Below are positions 46,009-53,880 of a stretch of 64,000 nucleotides of DNA, in pieces (position 1 is the first letter of the stretch; each line of letters begins with the position of its first letter). Under the pieces are notes generated by a model. It was not told where the DNA came from and made no database searches. It saw only the letters and a program-made list of their open reading frames with translations. Position numbers and translations under genes: made by a program. The stretch spans positions 1 to 64,000 of the forward strand of contig JAXLTL010000012.1 in assembly GCA_046330075.1 (NCBI GenBank). Direction: 5' to 3'. The DNA comes from JAJTFW01 sp046330075. GTDB lineage: Bacteria > Bacteroidota > Bacteroidia > AKYH767-A > OLB10.

Positions 46009-46299
46009 ATGTTTGAGAATATTGATCGTCCGTTTACAAGTAATGAAGAATTGATTTTGCGCGATTATCTGGCGCTCGAACGAACGCGGCTGGCAAATGA
46101 ACGCACCTTGCTGACGTATCTGCGTTCTACGCTCTATCTGCTGATTACCGGCGTGGCCCTGGTGGCATTACCTCCGGTAAAGGATTTATATTGGCTCGGT
46201 GTGTTTTGCCTCGTGATGAGCAGCGTTACGCTGGTTATTGGTCTGGTGCGTTTCCGGTTGTTGAAACGGCGACTCCGCAGTTTTTTTAGCAGTAAGTAA
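46009..46299 (+). CDS. DUF202 (YidH-like) membrane protein
   Basis: A 96-residue protein with the DUF202 opening RDYLALERTRLANERTLLTYLRSTLYLL and two transmembrane helices, ending in a basic tail. The function of the family is unknown. TAACTTTG at 45975-45982 could be its -7 element. The spacer before it contains a CCGGC-AAGA-GCCGG hairpin (about 45903-45916). Confidence 0.82.
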   Translation: MFENIDRPFTSNEELILRDYLALERTRLANERTLLTYLRSTLYLLITGVALVALPPVKDLYWLGVFCLVMSSVTLVIGLVRFRLLKRRLRSFFSSK

Positions 46300-46369
46300 C
46301 AGTCAGTTTGCAGGAAGTCATGCGCGTGACCCTTAACCTGCACCGATTTCGGTTATTTTCGTCTCTGGA

Positions 46370-47164
46370 ATGTCATTGCTGAAAAACATACAACTGGTCT
46401 GGGATTTTGCAAGCTACTATGTGAAATCTACCAACCGTCATGGTTTGCAGGGGCCATTTGCGTATGCGCTCAACGAAGCCGTTTTCCGCCGCGACCGCCT
46501 GGAGGAATCGTTTCTTCCCATTGAACGGTTGCGCAGGAAGATGCTGGCCGACACCCGTACCATTCAGGTGCGCGATTTCGGTGCAGGCTTTGGCGGAGTG
46601 AATTATACAGCCCGTACGGTTTCATACATTGCCAAACACAGTGCGAAACCTCCAAGGTATGCACGGATGCTGTATCGTCTGGTAAAGCACCGTCAGCCTA
46701 AAATAATGCTCGAGTTGGGCACCTCATTTGGTATCTCCGCGCTCTATCAATCTTCCGGTGCACCACAAAGCAAGCTGCACACGCTGGAAGGTTGTCCCAA
46801 TACGTCGCAACAAGCCCGCGAAAATTTTTCCCTGTTTCCGCATTGTCAGATCGAAGTAGTGGAAGGCCCATTCGACGAAACCTTGCCATCAGTGCTCGCA
46901 CAGCAACAAGCCATCGACTATGTGTACCTCGACGGACATCACCGCCTCGAACCAACGCTCAGGTATGTGGAGATGATTTATCCGCACCTGAGCCCCGACG
47001 CTGTTATTGTGGTAGATGATATCAATTGGTCGGAGGAGATGAAACAAGCCTGGCAACAGCTCAAAACCGACGCTCGTTTCACACAATCCATCGATGTATT
47101 CATGATGGGACTTCTCTTCACCAACAAAGACCTCAGCAAGGAAAATTTTATCATCCGCTATTGA
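46370..47164 (+). CDS. Class I SAM-dependent methyltransferase
   Basis: A 264-residue protein whose C-terminal two thirds form a Rossmann methyltransferase (Methyltransf_24-like). The SAM motif is MLELGTSFGISALY, followed by HTLEGCP, an acidic IDYVYLDGHHRLEPTL and VIVVDDINWSEEM. The N-terminal 85 residues are helical and basic. The substrate is unknown. A TATTTTCG element ends 8 bases before the ATG. Confidence 0.85.
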   Translation: MSLLKNIQLVWDFASYYVKSTNRHGLQGPFAYALNEAVFRRDRLEESFLPIERLRRKMLADTRTIQVRDFGAGFGGVNYTARTVSYIAKHSAKPPRYARMLYRLVKHRQPKIMLELGTSFGISALYQSSGAPQSKLHTLEGCPNTSQQARENFSLFPHCQIEVVEGPFDETLPSVLAQQQAIDYVYLDGHHRLEPTLRYVEMIYPHLSPDAVIVVDDINWSEEMKQAWQQLKTDARFTQSIDVFMMGLLFTNKDLSKENFIIRY

Positions 47165-47204
47165 TTTTCTTTTAGTCAGCATCAATCTGCTTCTCGACTA
47201 AGGT

Positions 47205-47300
47205 GAGGGTTGTAAAAGTTTTAAGGGTTATAAATGTTAAAGTATTAAAGAGTTATGAGAATTTCCCCGCGCCCGTTGCGATCGCGAGGCTTCGCGACGC
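47205..47300. repeat. Short repeat island with mini-hairpin
   Basis: GTTGTAAAAGTTTTAAGGGTTATAAATGTTAAAG-type words are followed by TCGCGA-GGCT-TCGCGA (47282-47297), which forms a 6-bp stem. The rest of 47165-47450 holds no gene; TATTTTTG at 47428-47435 may be the -7 element of the next gene. Confidence 0.55.
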
Positions 47301-47450
47301 TGCGTTCGTTGCGTTTAAACTAACAAATGCCTTCCTTGAACTCATCTCCCGCCCTTGAATTGCAGGTCGCTTTCCCCAACCGTCGTTTTAAACGCTTTAA
47401 ACGTATCGCAGCAACGTGTTTCTTCGCTATTTTTGAAGCAAAGCAACAAG

Positions 47451-48173
47451 ATGGCGGAACCAATTATTAAAGTCAGGGAGATTTCCAGAGTATATAAAGT
47501 GGGCCTCGAAACCATTTATGCTCTTCGTTCGATTTCGCTGGATATTCAGAGGAACGAGTACGTGGCGCTGATGGGTTCGTCAGGCTCCGGAAAATCTACG
47601 CTGATGAATGTGCTGGGTTGCCTGGATACACCTACTGGTGGAACCTATCATCTGAACGGCATCGATGTATCGCACATGACGGATAACGAGCTGGCTGAAA
47701 TCCGAAATAAACAAATTGGCTTCGTGTTCCAGACCTTTAATCTCCTGCCCCGCAGTACTGCGCTGGATAATGTGGCTTTGCCACTGATCTATGCGGGCAT
47801 TGGCAAGGAGGAGCGGGAAGCCAGAGCGATGAAGTCGCTGCAGGATGTCGGACTCGGCGATCGTGTTACCCATCGTCCCAACGAACTCTCGGGTGGCCAG
47901 CGTCAGCGGGTGGCGATTGCACGTGCCCTGGTGACACGTCCCGCCATCATCCTCGCCGATGAGCCTACCGGAAACCTCGACTCGAAAACATCTTACGAAA
48001 TCATGGCCTTGCTCGAGGAGATTCATCAGAAAGGCAATACCGTTGTACTGGTAACGCACGAGGAGGATATTGCACGGCATGCACATCGCATAGTGCGCCT
48101 CCGGGATGGTTTGGTGGAGTCGGATAATGTCAACAGCGAACGTATCTCTAAAATTCAGAGCGCAGGCGTATGA
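47451..48173 (+). CDS. LolD/MacB-type ABC transporter ATPase
   Basis: A 240-residue ATPase with all motifs intact: Walker A GSSGSGKS, Q-loop FVFQTFNLL, signature LSGGQRQR, Walker B IILADEPTGNLD and switch His in LVTHEED. It is closest to the MacB/LolD/FtsE group that works with FtsX-like permeases. No permease gene is adjacent. The start at 47451 (MAEPIIKV) lies 15 bases after a -7 element. Its stop overlaps the cobalamin adenosyltransferase start (ATGA). Confidence 0.9.
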   Translation: MAEPIIKVREISRVYKVGLETIYALRSISLDIQRNEYVALMGSSGSGKSTLMNVLGCLDTPTGGTYHLNGIDVSHMTDNELAEIRNKQIGFVFQTFNLLPRSTALDNVALPLIYAGIGKEEREARAMKSLQDVGLGDRVTHRPNELSGGQRQRVAIARALVTRPAIILADEPTGNLDSKTSYEIMALLEEIHQKGNTVVLVTHEEDIARHAHRIVRLRDGLVESDNVNSERISKIQSAGV

Positions 48174-48718
48174 AAATCTACACGAAAACAGGCGATAAAG
48201 GCCAAACTTCATTGATTGGTGGAACACGTGTTCCAAAACATCATCTGCGTATCGAAGCATATGGTACTGTGGATGAATTAAATTCATGGATTGGTCTGCT
48301 GCGTGATCATCCCATCGGCGATCATACCATCACCATGCTGATTGATATTCAGGATCGCCTCTTTACCATCGGTTCGTTGCTGGCCTCTGATCCTGAAAAG
48401 GGTAAGATGAAACTTCCTGAATTGCATCTTTCGGACATCGAAGAGCTCGAAAAGGAGATAGACCGCATGGATGAAGCCCTTCCCGCACTAAAATCATTTA
48501 TTCTTCCCGGTGGACATCCGGTCGTTTCATATATCCATATTGCCCGCTGCGTTTGCCGGAGATGTGAGCGTCTGGTTACCCATCTTTCGGAGGAAACTTC
48601 TGTAAATGAGAGTATTGCAGTTTATCTCAATCGGCTTTCTGACTATCTCTTTGTGCTGAGCCGGTTCACCGCACAGCTGCTCGGAGTGGCCGAAACTCCC
48701 TGGCAGCCGAGAATGTGA
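48170..48718 (+). CDS. PduO-type cob(I)alamin adenosyltransferase
   Basis: A 182-residue trimeric enzyme that transfers the adenosyl group of ATP to cob(I)alamin. The ATP-binding N terminus is KIYTKTGDKGQTSLIGG, followed by EAYGTVDELNSWIGL, FILPGG and the conserved CRRCERL and NRLSDYLFVLSR blocks. It provides adenosylcobalamin, the chromophore expected for the CarH-like regulator at 11410, and cofactor for mutases elsewhere. It is translationally coupled to the ABC ATPase gene. Confidence 0.94.
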   Translation: MKIYTKTGDKGQTSLIGGTRVPKHHLRIEAYGTVDELNSWIGLLRDHPIGDHTITMLIDIQDRLFTIGSLLASDPEKGKMKLPELHLSDIEELEKEIDRMDEALPALKSFILPGGHPVVSYIHIARCVCRRCERLVTHLSEETSVNESIAVYLNRLSDYLFVLSRFTAQLLGVAETPWQPRM

Positions 48719-48738
48719 AAAATTTGAGGTGCAAAATT

Positions 48739-48790
48739 TTGGATTATTAGGATTTCATTTTATTATTTTTGCGCGCCCCTTCCGAAGGGG
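48739..48790 (+). promoter_or_regulatory. Promoter and 5' hairpin of the DUF2795 gene
   Basis: TTG at 48739-48741 and TATTTTTG at 48764-48771 (22-base spacer) form a promoter. Right after the expected start lies a perfect hairpin, CCCCTT-CCG-AAGGGG (48776-48790), then about 47 bases to the ATG. Confidence 0.6.
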
Positions 48791-48837
48791 TATAACTTAT
48801 CAATCATTCACCCGTTAAACGATCAAATCTTTCAAAT

Positions 48838-49059
48838 ATGTACTGGACCCTGGAACTTGCCCAACACCTTGAAGACGCCCCATGGCCGGCGACTAAGGAT
48901 GAGTTAATTGATTACGCTATTCGTTCCGGTGCTCCGATGGAGGTGATCGAAAATCTTCAGGAACTGGAAGATGAAGGTGAGCCCTACGAGAATATCGAGG
49001 AGATCTGGCCTGATTATCCAACCAAGGATGACTTCTTCTTCAACGAAGACGAGTATTGA
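48838..49059 (+). CDS. Small acidic DUF2795-like protein
   Basis: A 73-residue, very acidic cytoplasmic protein (ELAQHLEDAPWPATKDELIDYAIRSGAP, EEIWPDYPTKDDFFFNEDEY). The sequence is of the type almost invariant across Bacteroidota. The PWPATKDELIDYA segment resembles DUF2795. No activity is known. It has a good promoter with a structured leader and a strong terminator directly behind it. Confidence 0.8.
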   Translation: MYWTLELAQHLEDAPWPATKDELIDYAIRSGAPMEVIENLQELEDEGEPYENIEEIWPDYPTKDDFFFNEDEY

Positions 49060-49090
49060 CCATCGGATTGCAACGTTACATTTCATAAAA

Positions 49091-49126
49091 AAAGCCCTTC
49101 GGATTCCGGAGGGCTTTCGTGTTTTT
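49091..49126. terminator. Bidirectional intrinsic terminator
   Basis: AAAGCCCT (49091-49098) pairs with AGGGCTTT (49110-49117); with inner pairs the stem is about 13 bp around an ATT loop. A-run before and T-run after serve the DUF2795 gene and the convergent recQ gene. Confidence 0.9.
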
Positions 49127-49137
49127 ATCGGGATGTA

Positions 49138-51333
49138 TCAGTTTCCGAGTTCGCTCATGAACTTGATACGCATCAGGCGGATCTCATCTTCTGTATAATC
49201 ATCTTCGCCGAGTTCTTTCAGTGCATCGCTCACCGAATCACTCTCTGCCGTGCGGAAATATTCGAATACTTCGTCCTGACGTTCTTCGTCGATCACTTCG
49301 TTGATGTAGTACTGAATATCGATACGGGTTCCGGAAGCAACAATGGTTTCAATTTCTGAAATCATCTCACCCAGCTTCAGCCCTTTTGCATCGGCCATAT
49401 CTTCGAGTGAAATTTTGCGGTCGATGTTCTGAATGATATACACCTTGAGACCACTCTTGTTCACCACACTCTTCACCACCAGATCCATTGGACGCTCGAT
49501 TTCGTTGTCCTCAACATATTTCTTGATGAGATCCACAAACGGCTTCCCGTACTTGGTGGCTTTTCCTGCTCCTACACCGGTGATGTTTTTTAACTCATCG
49601 ATGCTGATCGGGTAGTTGGTAGCCATCTCTTCGAGTGATGGATCCTGGAAGATCACGAACGGAGGAAGGTTTTTCTGCTTCGCAACATTCTTCCGCAGGG
49701 TCTTGAGCATCTCGAACAACTGCTCGTCAGCTGCGCCGCCACCACCGGCACCGCCGGAGAATTCGTCATCGTCATCACTCTCGGTATCGTCGAAATTGGC
49801 GTCGAGGGCGATTTTAAACGGAGTCGGGTTCTTGATATAATCGTGTCCGCCTTCACTTACTTTCAGCAGACCGTAATTGTCGATGTCTTTCGTGAGGAAT
49901 CCTGCCAGCACCGCCTGACGGATCAGCGCGGTCCAGAAACGATCGCCGCGCTCAGCACCATCACCGAAGACTTCCAGCTTATCGTGCTTATAATTTTTCA
50001 CCTGCTGATCCACTTTGCCAACGAGAATGTTGACCACGTGTTCGGCCTGATGTTTTTCCTTGATCTGTAAAATGGTTTCGAGGAGCAGCGTCAGTTCGTC
50101 TTCCACTTCGATGAGTGGCTTCGGATGCAGGCAGTTGTCGCAGCTGTTGCAGTTGTCCTGATCGTAACGTTCACCGAAATAATTCAGCAGCACCCGACGG
50201 CGGCAAACAGAAGTCTCTGCATACCCTACGGTCTCGAGCAACAATTGTTTTCCGATCTCCTGTTCGGCTACCGGTTTGCCCTTCATGAACTTCTCGAGTT
50301 TCTCGATGTCCTTGTACGAGTAAAAGCAAACGCAGCGTCCTTCGCGTCCGTCGCGGCCCGCACGACCTGTTTCCTGGTAATATCCTTCGAGACTCTTTGG
50401 AATATCGTGGTGAATTACAAAACGCACATCCGGCTTATCGATTCCCATTCCAAATGCGATGGTCGCCACGATCACATCAACTTCTTCCATCAGGAATTTA
50501 TCCTGATGTGATGCGCGGGTAGAAGCGTCGAGTCCGGCGTGGTAAGGCAAAGCACGGATACCGTTTACTGTCAGCGTTTGTGCTACCTCTTCCACCTTCT
50601 TACGGCTGAGGCAGTAGATGATGCCGGATTTACCCGGATGCTGCTTCACAAACTTGATCATCTCCTTCAGCACGTTCATCTTCGGACGCACTTCGTAGTA
50701 GAGATTCGGACGGTTGAAGGAAGCTTTGAATACCGCAGCGTCCATCATGCCCAGATTCTTCTGAATATCCGCCTGTACTTTCTCTGTCGCTGTAGCAGTC
50801 AGTGCAATGATGGGCACATCTCCGATCTGGTCAATGATGGGACGGAGCCGGCGATATTCCGGACGAAAATCATGTCCCCACTCAGAAATACAATGGGCTT
50901 CATCAATCGCGAAAAATGAAATGTTGACCTCTTTCAGAAACTTTACGTTTTCTTCTTTCGTGAGTGACTCAGGAGCAACGTAGAGGAGTTTTGTTTTACC
51001 GGCTTTCATATCCTTGCGGACACGGGCAATTTCAGCCTTGGTCAGCGAAGAATTCAGGAAGTGAGCAATACCATCGTCAGTATTGAAACCGCGAATCGCA
51101 TCTACCTGATTTTTCATCAGGGCGATCAGCGGAGAAATAATAATGGCTGTACCCTTGCTCATCAGAGCAGGAAGCTGGTAGCACATAGACTTGCCACCAC
51201 CTGTGGGCATGATCACGAAAGTGTTCTTCCGTTCCAGGACATTGCGAATGATCGCTTCCTGTTCACCTTTGAACGCTTCGTAACCAAAATATTTATTTAA
51301 CGCCTCCAGCAGCGTGTTTTCTGCAACTAACAT
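49138..51333 (-). CDS. recQ: ATP-dependent DNA helicase RecQ
   Basis: A 731-residue 3'-5' helicase. The helicase core shows Walker A MPTGGGKSMCYQLPA, the DEAH box AIDEAHCISEWGHDFRPEYR and motif VI YQETGRAGRDGR. A RecQ zinc module (CRRR, then CNSCDNCLHP), a winged-helix RQC domain and a C-terminal HRDC domain (residues about 535-610) follow. An acidic, Gly-rich linker (ESDDDDEFSGGAGGGGAADEQ) joins RQC and HRDC. Some 120 extra residues follow HRDC, as in other Bacteroidota RecQ. It acts in recombination and fork repair. Confidence 0.95.
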   Translation of the reverse strand: MLVAENTLLEALNKYFGYEAFKGEQEAIIRNVLERKNTFVIMPTGGGKSMCYQLPALMSKGTAIIISPLIALMKNQVDAIRGFNTDDGIAHFLNSSLTKAEIARVRKDMKAGKTKLLYVAPESLTKEENVKFLKEVNISFFAIDEAHCISEWGHDFRPEYRRLRPIIDQIGDVPIIALTATATEKVQADIQKNLGMMDAAVFKASFNRPNLYYEVRPKMNVLKEMIKFVKQHPGKSGIIYCLSRKKVEEVAQTLTVNGIRALPYHAGLDASTRASHQDKFLMEEVDVIVATIAFGMGIDKPDVRFVIHHDIPKSLEGYYQETGRAGRDGREGRCVCFYSYKDIEKLEKFMKGKPVAEQEIGKQLLLETVGYAETSVCRRRVLLNYFGERYDQDNCNSCDNCLHPKPLIEVEDELTLLLETILQIKEKHQAEHVVNILVGKVDQQVKNYKHDKLEVFGDGAERGDRFWTALIRQAVLAGFLTKDIDNYGLLKVSEGGHDYIKNPTPFKIALDANFDDTESDDDDEFSGGAGGGGAADEQLFEMLKTLRKNVAKQKNLPPFVIFQDPSLEEMATNYPISIDELKNITGVGAGKATKYGKPFVDLIKKYVEDNEIERPMDLVVKSVVNKSGLKVYIIQNIDRKISLEDMADAKGLKLGEMISEIETIVASGTRIDIQYYINEVIDEERQDEVFEYFRTAESDSVSDALKELGEDDYTEDEIRLMRIKFMSELGN

Positions 51334-51356
51334 TTAATTGGGGAAATTAAGGACGG

Positions 51357-51386
51357 CAAATTTACGTTATTTTTGCGCTGCTGCAA
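51357..51386 (-). promoter_or_regulatory. recQ promoter
   Basis: On the minus strand, TTG (51386-51384) and TAAATTTG (51364-51357) are separated by 19 bases; the ATG is 23 bases downstream. A plus-strand TATTTTTG lies 3 bases away at 51368-51375 but has no matching -33 element. Confidence 0.65.
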
Positions 51387-51562
51387 CAGTGAAAACAAAA
51401 TAAAATCGAGAGTGATTTTTGTCGTTTTCGGAGTTGCAGCAACCTTGATAACTTGGTTTGTGTGAAGATATTGTTTCATGTTAAATAAAACAATTAAATA
51501 TGCAACCGGTTGTTACATTCTTACGACATTCATAGAGTTCTTCATCTATAATTTATTTCTTC

Positions 51563-52528
51563 ATGCTGAGCGATAAAAAAATTCAATCCATTGCACGCAA
51601 AACACTTGCGATTGAAGCTGAGGCCATTCAGGGGCTGAGTTCTTCGGTTAACAAGGATTTTGTTGCTGTTTGTCAGCTGATTCACCAAATAAAGGGTCGG
51701 GTGGTGGTGAGCGGTATTGGCAAATCAGCCATTATCGCCAGTAAAATGGTGGCTACTTTCAATTCTACCGGTACTCCATCGCTGTTTTTGCATGCAGCTG
51801 ATGCCATTCACGGCGATTTGGGCATGATACAGCGCAATGATGTGGTGGTACTGATCTCGAACTCGGGTAATACACCGGAAATCAAGGTGTTGGCTCCACT
51901 GATTAAAAGCGGTGGAAATGTGTTGATCGCCATGGCGGGCAATAAAGACTCTTTTTTGGCCAAACAGGCTGATTATCTGTTGCTCACAGCAGTAAAAACA
52001 GAAGCTTGTCCTTTGAATCTGGCGCCCACGAGTTCCACCACCGCACAGCTGGCGATGGGGGATGCACTGGCGGTCTGTTTGCTGGAGATGAGAGGCTTTA
52101 CGGCCGGTGATTTTGCAAAATATCATCCGGGCGGTGCGCTGGGCAAGCGGCTGTACCTGAAAGTTGAAGACCTCTATGGGGCCAATCCGCAACCTGTCGT
52201 GAAACCGGATGCGACGATCAATGAGGTGATTCTGGAGATTTCATCCAAACGGTTGGGTGCAACGGCTGTGGTTCAGAAAGGAAAACTGGCAGGCATCATT
52301 ACCGATGGTGATTTGCGGAGGATGATGCAGCAGCAAAAACGTTTTGATCATCTGACAGCGAAAGAAGTCATGACGAAGGCGCCAAAAACTGTGAGTCCGG
52401 ATACCATGGCAGTGGAAGCACTCAACATGATGAAGGCTTTCAATATTACTCAGCTGGTGGTTACAGATGGAGCTGTTTACAAGGGTTTTGTCCATCTTCA
52501 CGATCTCCTCAAAGAGGGTATCATTTAA
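51563..52528 (+). CDS. KpsF/GutQ-family sugar-phosphate isomerase
   Basis: A 321-residue protein with an N-terminal SIS domain (VVSGIGKSAIIASKMVATFNSTGTPSLFLHAADAIHGDLGMI and VVLISNSGNTPEIK) and two CBS domains (about 205-321). It matches arabinose-5-phosphate isomerase, which starts Kdo synthesis for lipopolysaccharide. The upstream spacer (51387-51562) holds the palindrome CAACCGGTTG at 51503-51512 and no other gene. Confidence 0.92.
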   Translation: MLSDKKIQSIARKTLAIEAEAIQGLSSSVNKDFVAVCQLIHQIKGRVVVSGIGKSAIIASKMVATFNSTGTPSLFLHAADAIHGDLGMIQRNDVVVLISNSGNTPEIKVLAPLIKSGGNVLIAMAGNKDSFLAKQADYLLLTAVKTEACPLNLAPTSSTTAQLAMGDALAVCLLEMRGFTAGDFAKYHPGGALGKRLYLKVEDLYGANPQPVVKPDATINEVILEISSKRLGATAVVQKGKLAGIITDGDLRRMMQQQKRFDHLTAKEVMTKAPKTVSPDTMAVEALNMMKAFNITQLVVTDGAVYKGFVHLHDLLKEGII

Positions 52529-52576
52529 TGGCTAATTTCGCAGCCTGCTTCTGAACTACATTCATCCTCTGCAACT

Positions 52577-53392
52577 GTGGCCAAAGATCCAAACTCGGAA
52601 ATGACCTTCCTCGATCACCTCGAGGCCTTGCGTTGGCATCTGGTGCGTGCTGCGGCAGCCATTTTGGTGCTCGCCATTGTTGCCTTTATGAATAAAGAGA
52701 TCATTTTCGATGGCATCATCATGGCTCCGAAGAACACCGATTTCTGGACGTATCGCGTGCTCTGTGATCTCAGTCAGCGCTTTGATCTGGACATGTGTCT
52801 CGATAAAGTGGACTTTAATGTGGTGAATCTGAACATGAGCGGACAATTCACCACCCATATGTGGATTGCCTTCATGGCCGGTTTTGTACTCGGATTCCCT
52901 TATCTCATTTGGGAGATCTGGCGTTTCGTTAAGCCTGCGCTTTCTCAAAAAGAACAATCCTACAGTACGGGCATCGTTTTCTTCACCACTTTGTTGTTCC
53001 TGCTGGGTGTGGCATTCGGATATTTCATCATCACGCCCTTGTCGATCAACTTCCTCGGGAATTACAAGGTCAGTGAAGAGATATCGAATTCCATCAGCAT
53101 GGACTCCTACATCAACACGGTTACGGTACTTTCGCTCTCCACCGGAATTGTGTTTGAACTGCCGATGGTGGTTTATTTCCTCTCCAAAATCGGTTTTATC
53201 ACACCCGATTTCATGCGGAAATACCGGAAACATGCTATGGTGGTAAATCTGATCATCGCTGCTCTGATTACCCCATCTCCCGATGTTACCTCGCAGTTGC
53301 TGGTAGCTATCCCGCTGTTTCTGCTCTATGAAATCAGTATTTATGTGTCGGCGGTTGTGGTGCGTGGGAAGCTGAAAAGTGCCGGCAACTGA
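52577..53392 (+). CDS. tatC: Sec-independent protein translocase TatC
   Basis: A 271-residue protein with six transmembrane helices and the TatC hallmarks MTFLDHLEALRWHLVR, FPYLIWEIWRFVKPAL and FELPMVVYF. It is the receptor for twin-arginine signal peptides. The likely start is a GTG at 52577 (decoded Met-AKDPNSEM); the first in-frame ATG at 52601 would remove only a short leader and cannot be excluded. No tatA gene is adjacent. It follows the isomerase by 48 bp. Confidence 0.93.
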   Translation: MAKDPNSEMTFLDHLEALRWHLVRAAAAILVLAIVAFMNKEIIFDGIIMAPKNTDFWTYRVLCDLSQRFDLDMCLDKVDFNVVNLNMSGQFTTHMWIAFMAGFVLGFPYLIWEIWRFVKPALSQKEQSYSTGIVFFTTLLFLLGVAFGYFIITPLSINFLGNYKVSEEISNSISMDSYINTVTVLSLSTGIVFELPMVVYFLSKIGFITPDFMRKYRKHAMVVNLIIAALITPSPDVTSQLLVAIPLFLLYEISIYVSAVVVRGKLKSAGN

Positions 53393-53423
53393 TTTTGACG
53401 TTTCGTCGGTAAAATGTCAAAAT
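53392..53423. repeat. Inverted repeat directly after tatC
   Basis: ATTTTGAC (53392-53399) and GTCAAAAT (53416-53423) are perfectly complementary with a 16-base spacer, starting in the tatC stop codon. It could be a terminator without T-run or an operator for the next gene. Confidence 0.45.
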
Positions 53424-53485
53424 AGAACCGCTGTTCACACTATATTCGCCAAACAAAACAAAACCCTTACTTTCGCCCGTAGCCT

Positions 53486-53830
53486 ATGTCTATTGTCGCC
53501 GATTTTAACGCATACCGCGAGAAAATGAACGAGAAAATTCTCGCTCAGGGAAACACCAATCTCAAACGCTTCTGGGCGCTGGATGCGTCAACGTATACAG
53601 AAGGAGCGTTGAGTGTAAAAACCAAGGAACTGCTCGGCCTTATAGCATCTATGGTGCTGCGGTGCGACGACTGTATCCGATATCACCTTGGGAAATGTCA
53701 CGAACAGAAAGTGACAACAGAGGAATTGTTTGAAGTATTCGCGGTGGCAAATCTGGTAGGAGGAAGTATCGTTATTCCACATACCCGCAGAGCCCTGGAA
53801 TATTGGGAAGAATTACAAACTTTGGAATGA
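53486..53830 (+). CDS. Carboxymuconolactone decarboxylase-family (AhpD-like) protein
   Basis: A 114-residue helical protein with the CMD core LSVKTKELLGLIASMVLRCDDCIRYHLGKC. The RCDDCIRYH CxxC-x3-H site is the redox motif of AhpD-type disulfide reductases. It probably acts in peroxide or thiol metabolism in the cytoplasm. The stop overlaps an ATG (53827) in frame with the next gene. Confidence 0.88.
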   Translation: MSIVADFNAYREKMNEKILAQGNTNLKRFWALDASTYTEGALSVKTKELLGLIASMVLRCDDCIRYHLGKCHEQKVTTEELFEVFAVANLVGGSIVIPHTRRALEYWEELQTLE

Positions 53831-53880
53831 TTTCTGCGTACAAAAGTCACCCCTTCCTGAATCGTATGTCCAACCGTTTG

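Noticed and set aside
51368..51375. Plus-strand -7 element for the KpsF-type isomerase gene
   Set aside because: TATTTTTG is present but lies 187 bases before the ATG and has no -33 element at the right distance, so it is probably chance in AT-rich sequence.
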